Positions 14,336 to 24,048 are shown, counted from the stretch's first letter. The stretch: DNA of 64,000 nt from Bradyrhizobium jicamae (GCF_001440395.1 NZ_LLXZ01000123.1:1-64000), one strand, 5' to 3'. Translations and numbers: made by a program. Notes: generated by a model not told the origin, from the sequence alone.

Positions 14336-16462
14336 ATGTCGGTACAATCGAAATCGCGAGACAAGGGTTTTCGCTTCGGCGTCAGGGGCAGTCTGTTTGC
14401 CGCATTCGCCGTCATTGCCGGCATGGCGATCGTCATCTCGGCCGGCGCCGGCCTGATGCTCGGGCGGATCGGCGGCACCATGGTGGACTTGAGCGGACGC
14501 GACATTCCCCGCCTCGCCGCCAGCCTGCAACTTTCGGCGCAGAGCGCGAGCCTCGCCAGCCAGGGGCCGGCGGTGCTGGCCGCGCGCAGCGAAGAGGCGC
14601 TGAACGATCGCACCCGGAAAATGAAGGAGACCCAGACGGTCGCGCTGCAGAAGCTCGGCGAGATCGTGGAGCTTGGTGCCGACAAGGCGGTGGTTGCCGC
14701 GCTCACCGAGAACATGAAAAACATCGACGAGGTGATCAAGAGCCTCGGCTCGGCCGCGAAGGAGCGGCTCGAACTGGCCGCCCAGCATGAAAGACTGTAT
14801 GAGGCCGTGCGCAAGGCGCAGCGGCGCTTCATTTCCGCCGCCGGCCCCGCCGCGATCGATGCCCAGACCGAACTCTACAGCATCTACGCCGCACCCGGCT
14901 TCTCCCAGACCGACGCCATCAACGCCCACAAGACGGCCGACCAGCTCGCCGACATCGCCGCGAGCGGCAACATGATGGCGTTCGACATGATCGCCGCGTT
15001 GTCGGCGACCAACGGCGATACGCTGGAGACCATCGGCAAGGATTTCCGCACCGCGCAGGCGCGCGTGAAGGCGAATGCGGAGCGGTTGCCAAAAACCACC
15101 GCGATGAATGTCGTCCGGCAGGCAACGCTCGAACTGCTGACGCTTGCCGAGGGCAAGACCGGCGTCTTCAAGGTCCGCCAGCAGGAGCTGGACGCCGACG
15201 ATTACGGCCAGACCATCCTGGAGGAAACGCGCAAGCTCAATGTCGGCCTCGGCATCAGCGTGCAGCAGCTGGTCGACGGCGTGCAGAAGGAAACCGACTC
15301 CGCCGCCTGGCAGGCGCGTCAGGAGATCTCGTTCGGAACCATGGTCATGCTCGCCCTCGGCGTGATGACGCTGGTCGGTTCGGTGCTGTTCGTCTGGCTC
15401 TATGTCGGCCGCAACATCCTGCGGCGGATCAGCAACCTGCAGCGCTCGATGCAATTGCTGTCCAGCGGCGATCTCGAAACGCAGGTCTATCAGACCCACC
15501 ACCAGGATGAGATCGGCGTCATGGCGGATTCGCTGCAGGTGTTCCGCGAGAGCATGATCCAGAGCCGCGCGCTGTCCGCCGAGCAGGACAAGGACCGCGT
15601 CGTCAAGGCTGAGCGTGCCAACCGCATGGAAGCCCGCATCGTCGAGTTCGAAAGCACCGTTCGCACGGCGCTCGACAGCCTGCAGACCGCGGCGGGCTCG
15701 ATGCAGTCGACCGCGCAAAGCATGTCGGCGACCGCCGATCAATCCAGCGCGCTGGTGACCGCGGTGGCCACCGCCGCCGAGCAGACCTCGGCCAATGTGC
15801 AGACCGTGTCGTCGGGCACCGAGGAACTGTCGTCCTCGATCGAGGAGATCGGCCGTCAGGTCATCACCTCGTCGGAGATCGCCCGCAAGGCTGTCCAGGA
15901 TGCCGGCGCCACCGACGCCACCATGCAGGGGCTTGCGGACAATGCGGCGCGGATCAGCGTGGTCGTCGATCTGATCCAGACCATTGCTTCGCAGACCAAC
16001 CTGCTGGCGCTCAACGCCACCATCGAAGCGGCGCGCGCCGGCGATGCCGGCCGCGGCTTCGCGGTGGTCGCGTCCGAAGTGAAGAGCCTCGCCAACCAGA
16101 CCGCAAAGGCCACCGACGAGATCCGCCAGCAGATCGTCAGCATGCAGACGGTGACGGAGAGCGCGGTGTCCGCGATCCGCAACATCAGCAGCACGATCGC
16201 CGAGATCAACGAGGTGACGACAGCGATCGCGGCCGCCGTCGAGGAACAGGGTGCGGCAACCCGCGAGATCGCGCGCAACATCCAGCACGCCGCCGGCGGC
16301 ACCAGCGAGGTTTCCAACAACATCGTCGGCGTCTCCAGCGCCTCGGCGCAGGCCGAGACCGCCGCCGACGAGGTGCTGACTGCCTCCGACGCGCTGCGCC
16401 GCGAGGCCGACGTGCTGCGCGAGGAAATCGACGCGTTCCTGTCGAATATCCGGGCGGCGTAG
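14336..16462 (+). CDS. Methyl-accepting chemotaxis protein
   Basis: The 708-residue receptor has an N-terminal membrane helix (about 18-40), a mostly helical periplasmic sensor region (41-332), a second helix (about 333-357), a HAMP domain (358-412) and a cytoplasmic signalling coiled coil. The highly conserved hairpin tip is present near residues 555-590 (NLLALNATIEAARAG, then FAVVASEVKSLANQ). It would control CheA through CheW. No che genes are in the window, so it feeds a kinase encoded elsewhere. The sensor domain resembles no ligand-binding family I can name. It lacks the C-terminal NWETF-type CheR tether. The ATG follows a GGGCAG site. Confidence 0.93.
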   Translation: MSVQSKSRDKGFRFGVRGSLFAAFAVIAGMAIVISAGAGLMLGRIGGTMVDLSGRDIPRLAASLQLSAQSASLASQGPAVLAARSEEALNDRTRKMKETQTVALQKLGEIVELGADKAVVAALTENMKNIDEVIKSLGSAAKERLELAAQHERLYEAVRKAQRRFISAAGPAAIDAQTELYSIYAAPGFSQTDAINAHKTADQLADIAASGNMMAFDMIAALSATNGDTLETIGKDFRTAQARVKANAERLPKTTAMNVVRQATLELLTLAEGKTGVFKVRQQELDADDYGQTILEETRKLNVGLGISVQQLVDGVQKETDSAAWQARQEISFGTMVMLALGVMTLVGSVLFVWLYVGRNILRRISNLQRSMQLLSSGDLETQVYQTHHQDEIGVMADSLQVFRESMIQSRALSAEQDKDRVVKAERANRMEARIVEFESTVRTALDSLQTAAGSMQSTAQSMSATADQSSALVTAVATAAEQTSANVQTVSSGTEELSSSIEEIGRQVITSSEIARKAVQDAGATDATMQGLADNAARISVVVDLIQTIASQTNLLALNATIEAARAGDAGRGFAVVASEVKSLANQTAKATDEIRQQIVSMQTVTESAVSAIRNISSTIAEINEVTTAIAAAVEEQGAATREIARNIQHAAGGTSEVSNNIVGVSSASAQAETAADEVLTASDALRREADVLREEIDAFLSNIRAA

Positions 16463-16595
16463 TCAGGTATGCCGGGGCGGCGACGCCGCGCCGACAAAAA
16501 ATGCGAAAACAACCCCATGCAAAGTAGCCGGGCACGCTGCGCAGCATCGGGGCATGCGCCACCATCGGCGATGCGCGGCGGCACGGGATTGCGCC

Positions 16596-16673
16596 GTCAT
16601 TCCGGGGCGTCCGAAGGACGAACCCGGAATCTCGAGATTCCGGGTTCGCATCTTCGATGCGCCCCGGAATGAC
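16596..16673. repeat. Palindromic intergenic repeat, copy B (double palindrome)
   Basis: The outer arms GTCATTCCGGGGCG (16596-16609) and CGCCCCGGAATGAC (16660-16673) are perfect complements. Nested inside is a perfect 26-bp palindrome (16621-16646) centred on CTCGAG. The whole 78 bp would fold into a long cruciform or RNA hairpin. It lies 134 bases after the chemoreceptor gene and 60 bases before the MBL-fold gene. A diverged copy is at 2151-2233. This is a dispersed REP-like element rather than a classical terminator. Confidence 0.85.
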
Positions 16674-16732
16674 AGCCTTGCCCCCCGCTTTTTCAGCTAG
16701 CGCCGCGCCGCCTCTACCGCTAAGCCGGTAGC

Positions 16733-17794
16733 ATGCATTCGAAATCCGACAGCGTGCAGTCCTCGGCCGAGGCACTGCGATACCCCTTCGAAAGCCACCC
16801 CGGCCACGACCAGGTCGTGGAGGTGGTGCCCGGCGTGCTCTGGGTCCGCCTCAAGCTGCCGTTCCGGCTCAACCATGTGAACATCTACCTGCTTGCCGAC
16901 GGCGACGGCTGGGCGATGGTCGATTCCGGCTTCGGCAACGAAGAATCCATCGCGGCCTGGACCACCCTGTTCGAGGGTCCGCTGCGACATGTGAAGGTGA
17001 CGCGGCTGATCGTCACCCACTCGCACCCTGATCATGTCGGCCTCGCCGGCTGGATCACGGAGCGCTTCGACTGCCCGCTGCAGATGTCGCAGGTCGAGTA
17101 CCTGCAATCGGTCTATCACCAGAACCGCGGCACCGAGGAGCGGCGCAACGCGCAGCGGCTATTCTTCCGCCGGCACGGCATGGACGAAACGCTGACCGAC
17201 AAGCTGCTTGGCCGGGGCCAGGATTATCTGAAGCGGGTCTCGGTGCTGCCGCCGTCCTATCACCGCATCTCGCATGGCGACGAGGTCGTGATCGGCACGC
17301 GGCGCTTCAAGGTCATCACCGGCGGCGGCCATGCGCTGGACCAGGTGATGCTGTATTGCGCCGCCGACAAATTGTTCCTTTCCGCCGACCAGGTGCTGAG
17401 CAAGATCTCGCCCAATGTCAGCGTCTGGGCGGTCGAGCCCGACCAGAATTCGCTCGGCGAGTACCTCGCCTCGCTCGCCAGCCTCACCACCACGCTGCCC
17501 TATGACGTCATGGTGCTGCCGGGCCACGGCGTGCCGTTCTACGGCCTTAAGACCCGCATCAAGCAGCTCGCCGACCATCACGAGGATCGTTGCCGCCTGA
17601 TCGCCGAAGCCTGCCGGGAAGTGCCGCAGACCTCGAAGGAACTGGTGCCGGTCGTGTTCCACAAACACGTGCTGGACGAACACCAGATGGGCTTTGCCGC
17701 CGGCGAACTGGTCGCGCATGTCAACTACATGCTGGTCGAGGGGCGGCTGACCTGCGAGGTCACGGACGGCGTGCTGCGGTTCCGCACCACCTGA
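16733..17794 (+). CDS. MBL-fold metallo-hydrolase
   Basis: The 353-residue protein has the metallo-beta-lactamase fold with the dinuclear metal ligands THSHPDH (His96, His98, Asp100, His101), a later GGGHALDQ histidine, the bridging Asp in FLSADQVL and the final His in VLPGHG. The long C-terminal helical region (about 260-353) is typical of the hydroxyacylglutathione-hydrolase-like/RNase Z-unlike branch and of polyketide-type thioesterase relatives. The reaction is probably hydrolysis of a thioester or lactone. The substrate is unknown. There is no signal peptide. The start at 16733 lacks a strong ribosome site, and downstream Met residues would cut into the fold. Confidence 0.88.
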   Translation: MHSKSDSVQSSAEALRYPFESHPGHDQVVEVVPGVLWVRLKLPFRLNHVNIYLLADGDGWAMVDSGFGNEESIAAWTTLFEGPLRHVKVTRLIVTHSHPDHVGLAGWITERFDCPLQMSQVEYLQSVYHQNRGTEERRNAQRLFFRRHGMDETLTDKLLGRGQDYLKRVSVLPPSYHRISHGDEVVIGTRRFKVITGGGHALDQVMLYCAADKLFLSADQVLSKISPNVSVWAVEPDQNSLGEYLASLASLTTTLPYDVMVLPGHGVPFYGLKTRIKQLADHHEDRCRLIAEACREVPQTSKELVPVVFHKHVLDEHQMGFAAGELVAHVNYMLVEGRLTCEVTDGVLRFRTT

Positions 17795-17872
17795 TCGCGA
17801 GAGCCGATCGCAAGGCGCCTTGTCACAGCCAAAATCACACAGTGCCCTAGTTCGCCGCAGCGAAGTGTCGCC

Positions 17873-18148
17873 ATGACTGATGAGAGCCATCCAATCACTT
17901 GGGACATCACGTTTAGGTTCTATTGGACGATTGTTTGGCGCACCTTCGCTATGTACGCCCTTGGCTTTACGCCCTTGTTTCTGTGGCTCATGGTTGATGC
18001 GCGCTTGGACGATCCGAGCTACCTTATTCTACGCTTCGCAACGGGGTGGGTATTGTTATTGGGGGCCAGTTTTATTGCGGTCAGGATGGCGCTTCGAAAG
18101 CGGTATCGCGGCTTTAGAATCCAGGTCAGCCGAGAGCGCCTGTCCTAA
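17873..18148 (+). CDS. Small two-span membrane protein
   Basis: The 91-residue product has a polar N-terminus and two hydrophobic spans (residues about 22-41 and 52-72), and ends in a basic tail (RKRYRGFRIQVSRERLS) that should be cytoplasmic. Its base composition is a little less G+C-rich than its neighbours, which may point to a different history. No ribosome binding site is obvious before the ATG. Function is unknown. Confidence 0.5.
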   Translation: MTDESHPITWDITFRFYWTIVWRTFAMYALGFTPLFLWLMVDARLDDPSYLILRFATGWVLLLGASFIAVRMALRKRYRGFRIQVSRERLS

Positions 18149-18216
18149 TCGGCCTTGGCGAGTGTCCGAACTAGGACGGCACCCAAAACCAGCCACCTTA
18201 ATTCCAACCTAGCGCC

Positions 18217-18230
18217 TTGATCCCGATCAA
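18217..18230. promoter_or_regulatory. FixK/FNR-type box upstream of hemA
   Basis: TTGATCCCGATCAA is a perfect FixK2/FNR-family palindrome (TTGAT-N4-ATCAA), located 127 bp before the hemA ATG. A TAGCAT -10-like element at 18248-18253 gives a start point near 18260, placing the box centre about 37-41 bp upstream, close to the class II activator position. It predicts induction of haem synthesis at low oxygen. Confidence 0.7.
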
Positions 18231-18356
18231 CATTTGCGCCGGCTAGGTAGCATCCCGGAGGCGCGGCAAAATGTGGGGAATCACATAGACATCAAAGCTG
18301 GAAAGGCTCTAAAAAGGCCCGAAGCCAATACGGCCGGTTCCGTTCCAGGTCTAGTG

Positions 18357-19586
18357 ATGGATTACAGCAGATTTTTCCAAACCGCCCTCAACCGCCTGCA
18401 TGACGAGCGGCGCTACCGCGTTTTCGCCGATCTCGAACGGATCGCCGGCCGTTTCCCGCATGCGGTCTGGCACTCGCCGAAGGGCAAGCGCGATGTGGTG
18501 ATCTGGTGCTCGAACGATTATCTCGGCATGGGCCAGCACCCCAAGGTGGTCGGCGCCATGGTCGAGACCGCGACGCGTGTCGGCACCGGCGCCGGCGGCA
18601 CCCGCAACATCGCCGGCACCCATCATCCGCTGGTGCAGCTCGAACAGGAACTCGCCGACCTGCATGGCAAGGAAGCCTCGCTGCTGTTCACGTCGGGCTA
18701 TGTCTCGAACCAGACCGGCATCTCGACGATCGCAAAACTCATCCCGAACTGCCTGATCCTCTCCGACGCGCTCAACCACAATTCGATGATCGAGGGCGTT
18801 CGCCAGGCCGGCTGCGAGCGGCAGATCTTCCGCCACAACGATCTCGCGCATCTGGAAGAACTTTTGAAAGCGGCGGGCCCTGACAGGCCCAAGCTGATCG
18901 CCTGCGAGAGCCTGTACTCGATGGACGGCGACGTCGCGCCGCTCGCAAAAATCTGCGATCTCGCCGAGAAGTACGGCGCCATGACCTATGTCGACGAGGT
19001 CCATGCGGTCGGCATGTACGGCCCGCGCGGCGGCGGCATCGCCGAGCGTGACGGCGTCATGCATCGCATCGACGTGCTGGAAGGCACGCTCGCCAAGGCG
19101 TTCGGCTGCCTCGGCGGCTATATCGCCGGCAAGGCCGAGATCATCGACGCGGTCCGTTCCTATGCGCCGGGCTTCATCTTCACGACCGCGCTGCCGCCGG
19201 CGATCTGCTCGGCCGCAACGGCCGCGATCCGCCACCTGAAGGCCTCGAACTGGGAACGCGAGCGTCACCAGGACCGCGCGGCCCGGGTCAAGGCGATCCT
19301 CAACGCCGCCGGCCTGCCCGTGATGTCGAGCGACACCCATATCGTCCCGCTGTTCGTCGGCGATCCCGAGAAGTGCAAGCAGGCGTCCGATCTCCTGCTG
19401 GAGGAGCACGGCATCTACATCCAGCCGATCAACTATCCGACGGTCGCCAAGGGCACCGAGCGGCTGCGCATCACGCCCTCGCCCTACCACGATGACGGCC
19501 TGATCGACCGGCTCGCCGAAGCGTTGCTGCAAGTCTGGGACCGCCTCGGCCTGCCCGTGAAGCAGAAATCGCTCGCGGCGGAGTAA
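18357..19586 (+). CDS. hemA: 5-aminolevulinate synthase
   Basis: The 409-residue pyridoxal-phosphate enzyme condenses glycine and succinyl-CoA to 5-aminolevulinate, the first step of the C4 haem pathway. Family motifs are all present: CSNDYLGM near residue 52, GTGAGGTRNIAGTHH (77-91), the PLP-contacting DEVHAVGMYG, and the Schiff-base lysine in TLAKAFGCLGG (Lys247). The length equals that of the Bradyrhizobium enzyme as I recall it. The start MDYSRFF is conserved in the family. Upstream in-frame codons lack similarity and a ribosome site. A FixK-type box 127 bp upstream suggests oxygen control. The gene is monocistronic, with no clear terminator after it. Confidence 0.97.
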   Translation: MDYSRFFQTALNRLHDERRYRVFADLERIAGRFPHAVWHSPKGKRDVVIWCSNDYLGMGQHPKVVGAMVETATRVGTGAGGTRNIAGTHHPLVQLEQELADLHGKEASLLFTSGYVSNQTGISTIAKLIPNCLILSDALNHNSMIEGVRQAGCERQIFRHNDLAHLEELLKAAGPDRPKLIACESLYSMDGDVAPLAKICDLAEKYGAMTYVDEVHAVGMYGPRGGGIAERDGVMHRIDVLEGTLAKAFGCLGGYIAGKAEIIDAVRSYAPGFIFTTALPPAICSAATAAIRHLKASNWERERHQDRAARVKAILNAAGLPVMSSDTHIVPLFVGDPEKCKQASDLLLEEHGIYIQPINYPTVAKGTERLRITPSPYHDDGLIDRLAEALLQVWDRLGLPVKQKSLAAE

Positions 19587-19695
19587 CCCTACCCCTGCTA
19601 ATCTGGACGGATTGGGCCGGTAGCGCGGTGCGCTGCCGGCCCAAAGCGTTTATAGTCCCCCTACGGCTGCTGGCCGTGAAGGGAGATATGCAGCG

Positions 19696-22600
19696 ATGCT
19701 GCACGACTGGGGCGTAATCGCCGCCGCGTTCGCCTATATCGGATTGCTGTTCGTCGTCGCCAGCTATGGCGACCGCCTGTCGCCGAGCCAGCGCGGCCGC
19801 GCCAGCATGCTGATCTATCCGCTGTCGCTGGCGATCTACTGCACCTCCTGGACCTTCTTCGGTTCCGTCGGCTTCGCCACCCGCACCAGCGTCGACTTCC
19901 TCGCGATCTATGTCGGGCCGATCCTGATGATCGGGCTTGGCACGCCGCTTCTGCGGCGCGTGATCCAGCTCGCCAAGTCGCAGAACATCACCTCGATCGC
20001 CGACTTCATCGCCGCGCGCTACGGCAAGAGCCAGGCGGTTGCCGGCACCGTCGCGATGATCGCGATCGTAGGTTCCGTGCCCTACATCGCGTTGCAGCTC
20101 AAGGCGGTGGCGTCGTCGCTGGAGACGATCCTCAGAGAGGACAAGCTGTTCTCCTCGATCCCGATCATCGGCGACATCGCGCTGGTGGTGACGCTGGCGA
20201 TGGCGGCATTCGCCGTGCTGTTCGGCACCCGCCAGACCGACGCCACCGAGCACCAGCACGGCCTGATGCTGGCGGTCGCCACCGAATCCATCGTCAAGCT
20301 GGTGGCCTTTCTCGCCGTCGGCGCGTTCGTCACCTTCTGGATGTTCACGCCGGTCGAGCTGATCGAACGCGCGATGAAGACCCCCGAGGCGGTCCGCGCG
20401 ATCGACTACGTGCCCTCGCTCGGCAATTTCCTCACCATGACGCTGCTGTCGTTCTGCGCGATCATGCTGCTGCCGCGGCAGTTTCACGTCAGCGTGGTCG
20501 AGAACTCCAGCCCCGAGGAGGTCAGCCGCGCCCGCTGGCTGTTCCCGCTCTATCTTATCGCCATTAACCTGTTCGTGATTCCGATTGCGATCGCCGGCCT
20601 CGTCACCTTCCCGTTCGGCGCCGTGGACAGCGACATGTACGTATTGGCGCTGCCAATCGAGGCGAATGTCCCGCTGCTCAGCATTGCGGTGTTCGTCGGC
20701 GGCCTGTCGGCCGCGACCGCGATGGTGATCGTGGAATGCGTCGCGCTCTCCATCATGGTCTCGAACGACATCGTCCTGCCGCTGGTGCTGCAGCGCGGAC
20801 CCGCAACGCGCGACAGCAGCAAGGATTTCGGCGACTTCCTGCTCAGGATCCGGCGCTTTGCGATCTTCGCCATCATGGTGATGGCGTATTTCTACTATCG
20901 CGCGCTCGGCAATGCGCAACTGGCGGCGATCGGCCTGCTGTCATTCGCAGCGCTCGCCCAGCTGGCGCCGGCCTTCTTCGGCGGCCTGTTCTGGCGCCAG
21001 GGCACCGCACGCGGCGCCATGACCGGTATGCTGGTCGGCTTTGCCGTGTGGGCCTATACGCTGTTCCTGCCGAGCTTCCTGGAGGGCAATCCCACCGGTC
21101 TCCTGCTGCTGCAACACGGACCATTCGGCATCGAGGCGCTGCGTCCGCGGGCGCTGCTCGGCACCGATCTGCCGCCGCTGATGCATGGCGTGCTCTGGTC
21201 GCTCTCGCTCAACATCCTGACCTACATCGTGATGTCGATCGCGCAACGGCCGTCCTCGATCGAACGGCTGCAGGCGGACCTGTTCGTGCCCAACACGCTG
21301 ACGCCGATCACGCCGACGTTCCGGCGCTGGCGGACGACCGTTACCGTGCAGGACATCCAGAGCACGGTGACGCAATATCTCGGCCCCGAGCGCGCCGCCC
21401 AGGCGTTCCAGACCTTTGCCGCCAATCGTCCTGGCAATCTCGATCCGGCGGCGCCAGCCGATTTCGAATTACTGCAATTTGCCGAACGCCTGATCGCCTC
21501 CTCGATCGGCGCGGCCTCCTCGCGCCTCGTGATGTCGCTGCTGCTGCGCAAGCGGACCGTCTCCGCCAAGGCCGCGCTGAAGCTGCTCGACGACTCCCAC
21601 GCCGCGCTGCATTTCAACCGCGAGATCCTGCAGACCGCGCTCAACCATGTGCGCCAGGGCATCGCGGTGTTCGACGCCGATCTGCAACTGATCTGCTCGA
21701 ACGCGCAGTTCGGCGAGATTCTCGCGCTGCCGCCGCAACTCGTGCAACTCGGCATTCCCTTGCAGGAAATCCTCGAATTCATGGACGCGGTCAATCCGTC
21801 CGGCGCCGGCGATTCCGATGCGCTGTTGGCGCGGCGGCTGGAGGCCTACACCACCGAAGGCGAGCCCTATCTGGAGCGCCTGCCCGACCGCCACATGGTG
21901 ATCGAGGTCCGCTCCAACCGGATGCCGGGCGGCGGCCTCGTTATCACCTTCTCCGACGTCACCCCGAGCTTCGAGGCGGCTGAGGCGCTGGAGCGCGCCA
22001 ATGCGACGCTGGAAAAGCGCGTGCGCGACCGCACCGAGGAACTGACGCGCCTGAATTCCGAACTGGCGCAGGCCAAGAGCACCGCCGAGGACGCCAACAT
22101 CTCGAAAACGCGATTTCTGGCCGCGGCCAGCCACGACATCCTGCAGCCGCTCAATGCGGCGCGGCTGTATGTGACGAGCCTCGTCGAACGGCAGAACGGC
22201 GGCGAGGATTCCCGCCTGGTCGAGAACATCGACGACTCGCTGGAGGCGATCGAGGAAATCCTCGGTGCGCTGCTCGATATTTCGCGGCTCGATGCCGGCG
22301 CGATGGCGACCTCGATCACCAGCTTCAAGATGGCCGATCTGATGCGCTCGCTCGAGATCGAGTTTGCGCCGATCGCGCGCGCCAAGGGGCTGGAGCTGAC
22401 CTTCGTGCCCTGCTCGCTACCGGTGCAATCCGACCGCTCGCTGCTGCGCCGGCTGCTGCAGAACTTCATCTCTAACGCGATCAAATACACCCCGCGCGGG
22501 CGCGTGCTGGTCGGCTGCCGCCGCCACGGGCAATCGCTGCAGATCGCCGTTTACGATACCGGCGTCGGCATTCCCGTGATGAAGCGCGGCGAGATCTTCA

Positions 22601-23208
22601 AGGAGTTCCACCGCCTCGAACAGGGCGCGCGCATTGCGCGCGGTCTGGGCCTCGGCCTCTCGATCGTCGAGCGGCTGGCGCGCGTGCTCAACCACGGCAT
22701 CGCGATCGACGCCAACGCCGGCGGCGGCTCGGTGTTCTCGGTGACGGTGCCGGTCGCCAAGGCGATCACCCACACCGCCGCCGTCACCAGCGCGACGCCG
22801 CTGTCGAAGACGCCGATGAGCGGCGCCCTGATCGTCTGCATCGAGAACGACCCGGCGATCCTCGACGGCATGAAGACGTTGCTGACCGCCTGGGACGCCG
22901 AGGTGATCGCGGTGGCCGACCCGGAAGCCGCGATCGCCGCGATCGAAGCTTCCGGCAACGACGTGACCGGTCTTCTGGTCGACTATCATCTCGACCGCGG
23001 CAACGGCGTCGCCGCGATCCGCGAAATCCGCCGCCGCTTCGGCGAAAACATTCCGGCCATCCTGATCACGGCCGACCGCAGCCCGAACGTCCGCGCCGCC
23101 GCGCGCGAGGAGAATATCGCGATCCTCAACAAACCGGTGAAGCCGGCCTCGCTCCGCGCCCTGCTCGGCCAGTGGCGGGCGCAGCAGATGGTGGCCGCGG
23201 CGGAGTAG
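19696..23208 (+). CDS. Sodium/solute-symporter-like hybrid histidine kinase
   Basis: This 1170-residue protein joins a roughly 13-helix SSF (PutP-like) membrane domain (residues 5-520) to a PAS domain (about 640-760), a short coiled coil (775-800), a HisKA domain with His813 in AASHDILQP, an HATPase with N-box NFISNAIKYT near 923, and a C-terminal receiver with Asp1096 in LVDYHLDRG. It resembles the CbrA/NahK class, in which transport-like domains sense a metabolite and signal by phosphorelay. No partner regulator is adjacent. Whether it transports anything is unknown. GGGAG lies 11 bases before the ATG. The convergent neighbour is the broken SDR gene. Confidence 0.93.
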   Translation: MLHDWGVIAAAFAYIGLLFVVASYGDRLSPSQRGRASMLIYPLSLAIYCTSWTFFGSVGFATRTSVDFLAIYVGPILMIGLGTPLLRRVIQLAKSQNITSIADFIAARYGKSQAVAGTVAMIAIVGSVPYIALQLKAVASSLETILREDKLFSSIPIIGDIALVVTLAMAAFAVLFGTRQTDATEHQHGLMLAVATESIVKLVAFLAVGAFVTFWMFTPVELIERAMKTPEAVRAIDYVPSLGNFLTMTLLSFCAIMLLPRQFHVSVVENSSPEEVSRARWLFPLYLIAINLFVIPIAIAGLVTFPFGAVDSDMYVLALPIEANVPLLSIAVFVGGLSAATAMVIVECVALSIMVSNDIVLPLVLQRGPATRDSSKDFGDFLLRIRRFAIFAIMVMAYFYYRALGNAQLAAIGLLSFAALAQLAPAFFGGLFWRQGTARGAMTGMLVGFAVWAYTLFLPSFLEGNPTGLLLLQHGPFGIEALRPRALLGTDLPPLMHGVLWSLSLNILTYIVMSIAQRPSSIERLQADLFVPNTLTPITPTFRRWRTTVTVQDIQSTVTQYLGPERAAQAFQTFAANRPGNLDPAAPADFELLQFAERLIASSIGAASSRLVMSLLLRKRTVSAKAALKLLDDSHAALHFNREILQTALNHVRQGIAVFDADLQLICSNAQFGEILALPPQLVQLGIPLQEILEFMDAVNPSGAGDSDALLARRLEAYTTEGEPYLERLPDRHMVIEVRSNRMPGGGLVITFSDVTPSFEAAEALERANATLEKRVRDRTEELTRLNSELAQAKSTAEDANISKTRFLAAASHDILQPLNAARLYVTSLVERQNGGEDSRLVENIDDSLEAIEEILGALLDISRLDAGAMATSITSFKMADLMRSLEIEFAPIARAKGLELTFVPCSLPVQSDRSLLRRLLQNFISNAIKYTPRGRVLVGCRRHGQSLQIAVYDTGVGIPVMKRGEIFKEFHRLEQGARIARGLGLGLSIVERLARVLNHGIAIDANAGGGSVFSVTVPVAKAITHTAAVTSATPLSKTPMSGALIVCIENDPAILDGMKTLLTAWDAEVIAVADPEAAIAAIEASGNDVTGLLVDYHLDRGNGVAAIREIRRRFGENIPAILITADRSPNVRAAAREENIAILNKPVKPASLRALLGQWRAQQMVAAAE

Positions 23209-23211
23209 AAA

Positions 23212-24032
23212 TCAGTAGTCGGTCGAGCTACTGAGTGGGCGCCACCGGTCCAACTCCTCGAGGCGCTGACGATCTGCCTCGGCAATGGCCGTCACGGCGT
23301 CGCTTCCGAGCGCCAGCCGCGGGGGCGGTCGATCCATTTCTGCCAGCTTCAGGACGACGGCGGCTGCCTTGGCGGGATCTCCCGGCTGGCGACCGTCATA
23401 ATCACGCTGCTTCCTGACGGCCGCGCCGACGACGGCATCGTATTCGCTCCGTCCCTCATCCGTCACATGCGCGGCCTGTGCAAAGCCGGTCCGGAAGCCG
23501 CCGGGTTCAACGATCGTCAAATACACGCCGATCAATTCCATCTCGCGCGCCAGCGACTCGGAAAAACCTTCGACACCCCATTTCGCAGCCGAATAGGCGG
23601 CCCGCGCGGGGGCACCGAGCCTTCCACCGACCGACGAGACTTGTACGATGTGGCCCGGCGCTGCCGCCGCAGCACCGGGATCACCGCCTTGCTCACGATG
23701 ATGGTGCCGATCAGGTTGACTTCAATCTGCCGGCGGAACGACTCCAGGCTCGTGTCCTCCACCGACCCGAGTTCGCCGTAGCCGGCATTGTTGACGACGA
23801 CGTCAACACCGCCGAACGCCGAAACCGCAAGGTCGATGGCTGCTTGCGCAGCGTCCTCATCAGTCACGTCGAGCCGTGCGAGCCGCAATGTGTCACCGAA
23901 CTGTTCACGCAACGGATCGAGCGGCCGCAAATCGCGGGCAGTCGCCACGACCCGATGCCCACCGGCCAGCGCCGCCTCCGTGATCGCGAGCCCAAGCCCG
24001 CGAGAGCTGCCACTGACGAACCATGTCTTCAA
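23212..24032 (-). pseudogene. Frameshifted SDR oxidoreductase gene
   Basis: Two overlapping frames together encode a classical SDR. The first part has SGSSRGLGLAI (TGxxxGxG site), the NNAGYG motif and RQIEVNLIG. The second frame continues with VQVSSVGGRLG, AAYSAAKWG (YxxxK) and VEPGGFRTGF. The break lies around 23653-23656, in a CCC run on the plus strand. Adding one base would restore a 273-residue protein. As read, translation from the TTG at 24032 (GGGAGG 5 bases upstream) yields an inactive product. Either the gene decayed or one base was lost in sequencing. It is the last gene of the set reading left from 26164. Confidence 0.85.
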
Positions 24033-24048
24033 GACGGCCTCCCGGCTC

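Noticed and set aside
14267..16288. A 673-codon open frame antisense to the chemoreceptor gene
   Set aside because: It is rich in Arg, Gly and His with no domain, and the opposite strand encodes a textbook MCP. It is a G+C-bias shadow.
18234..18356. An N-terminal extension of HemA by about 41 residues
   Set aside because: The extension has no family similarity. The conserved start MDYSRFF is at 18357, and the FixK box and -10 lie in the way.
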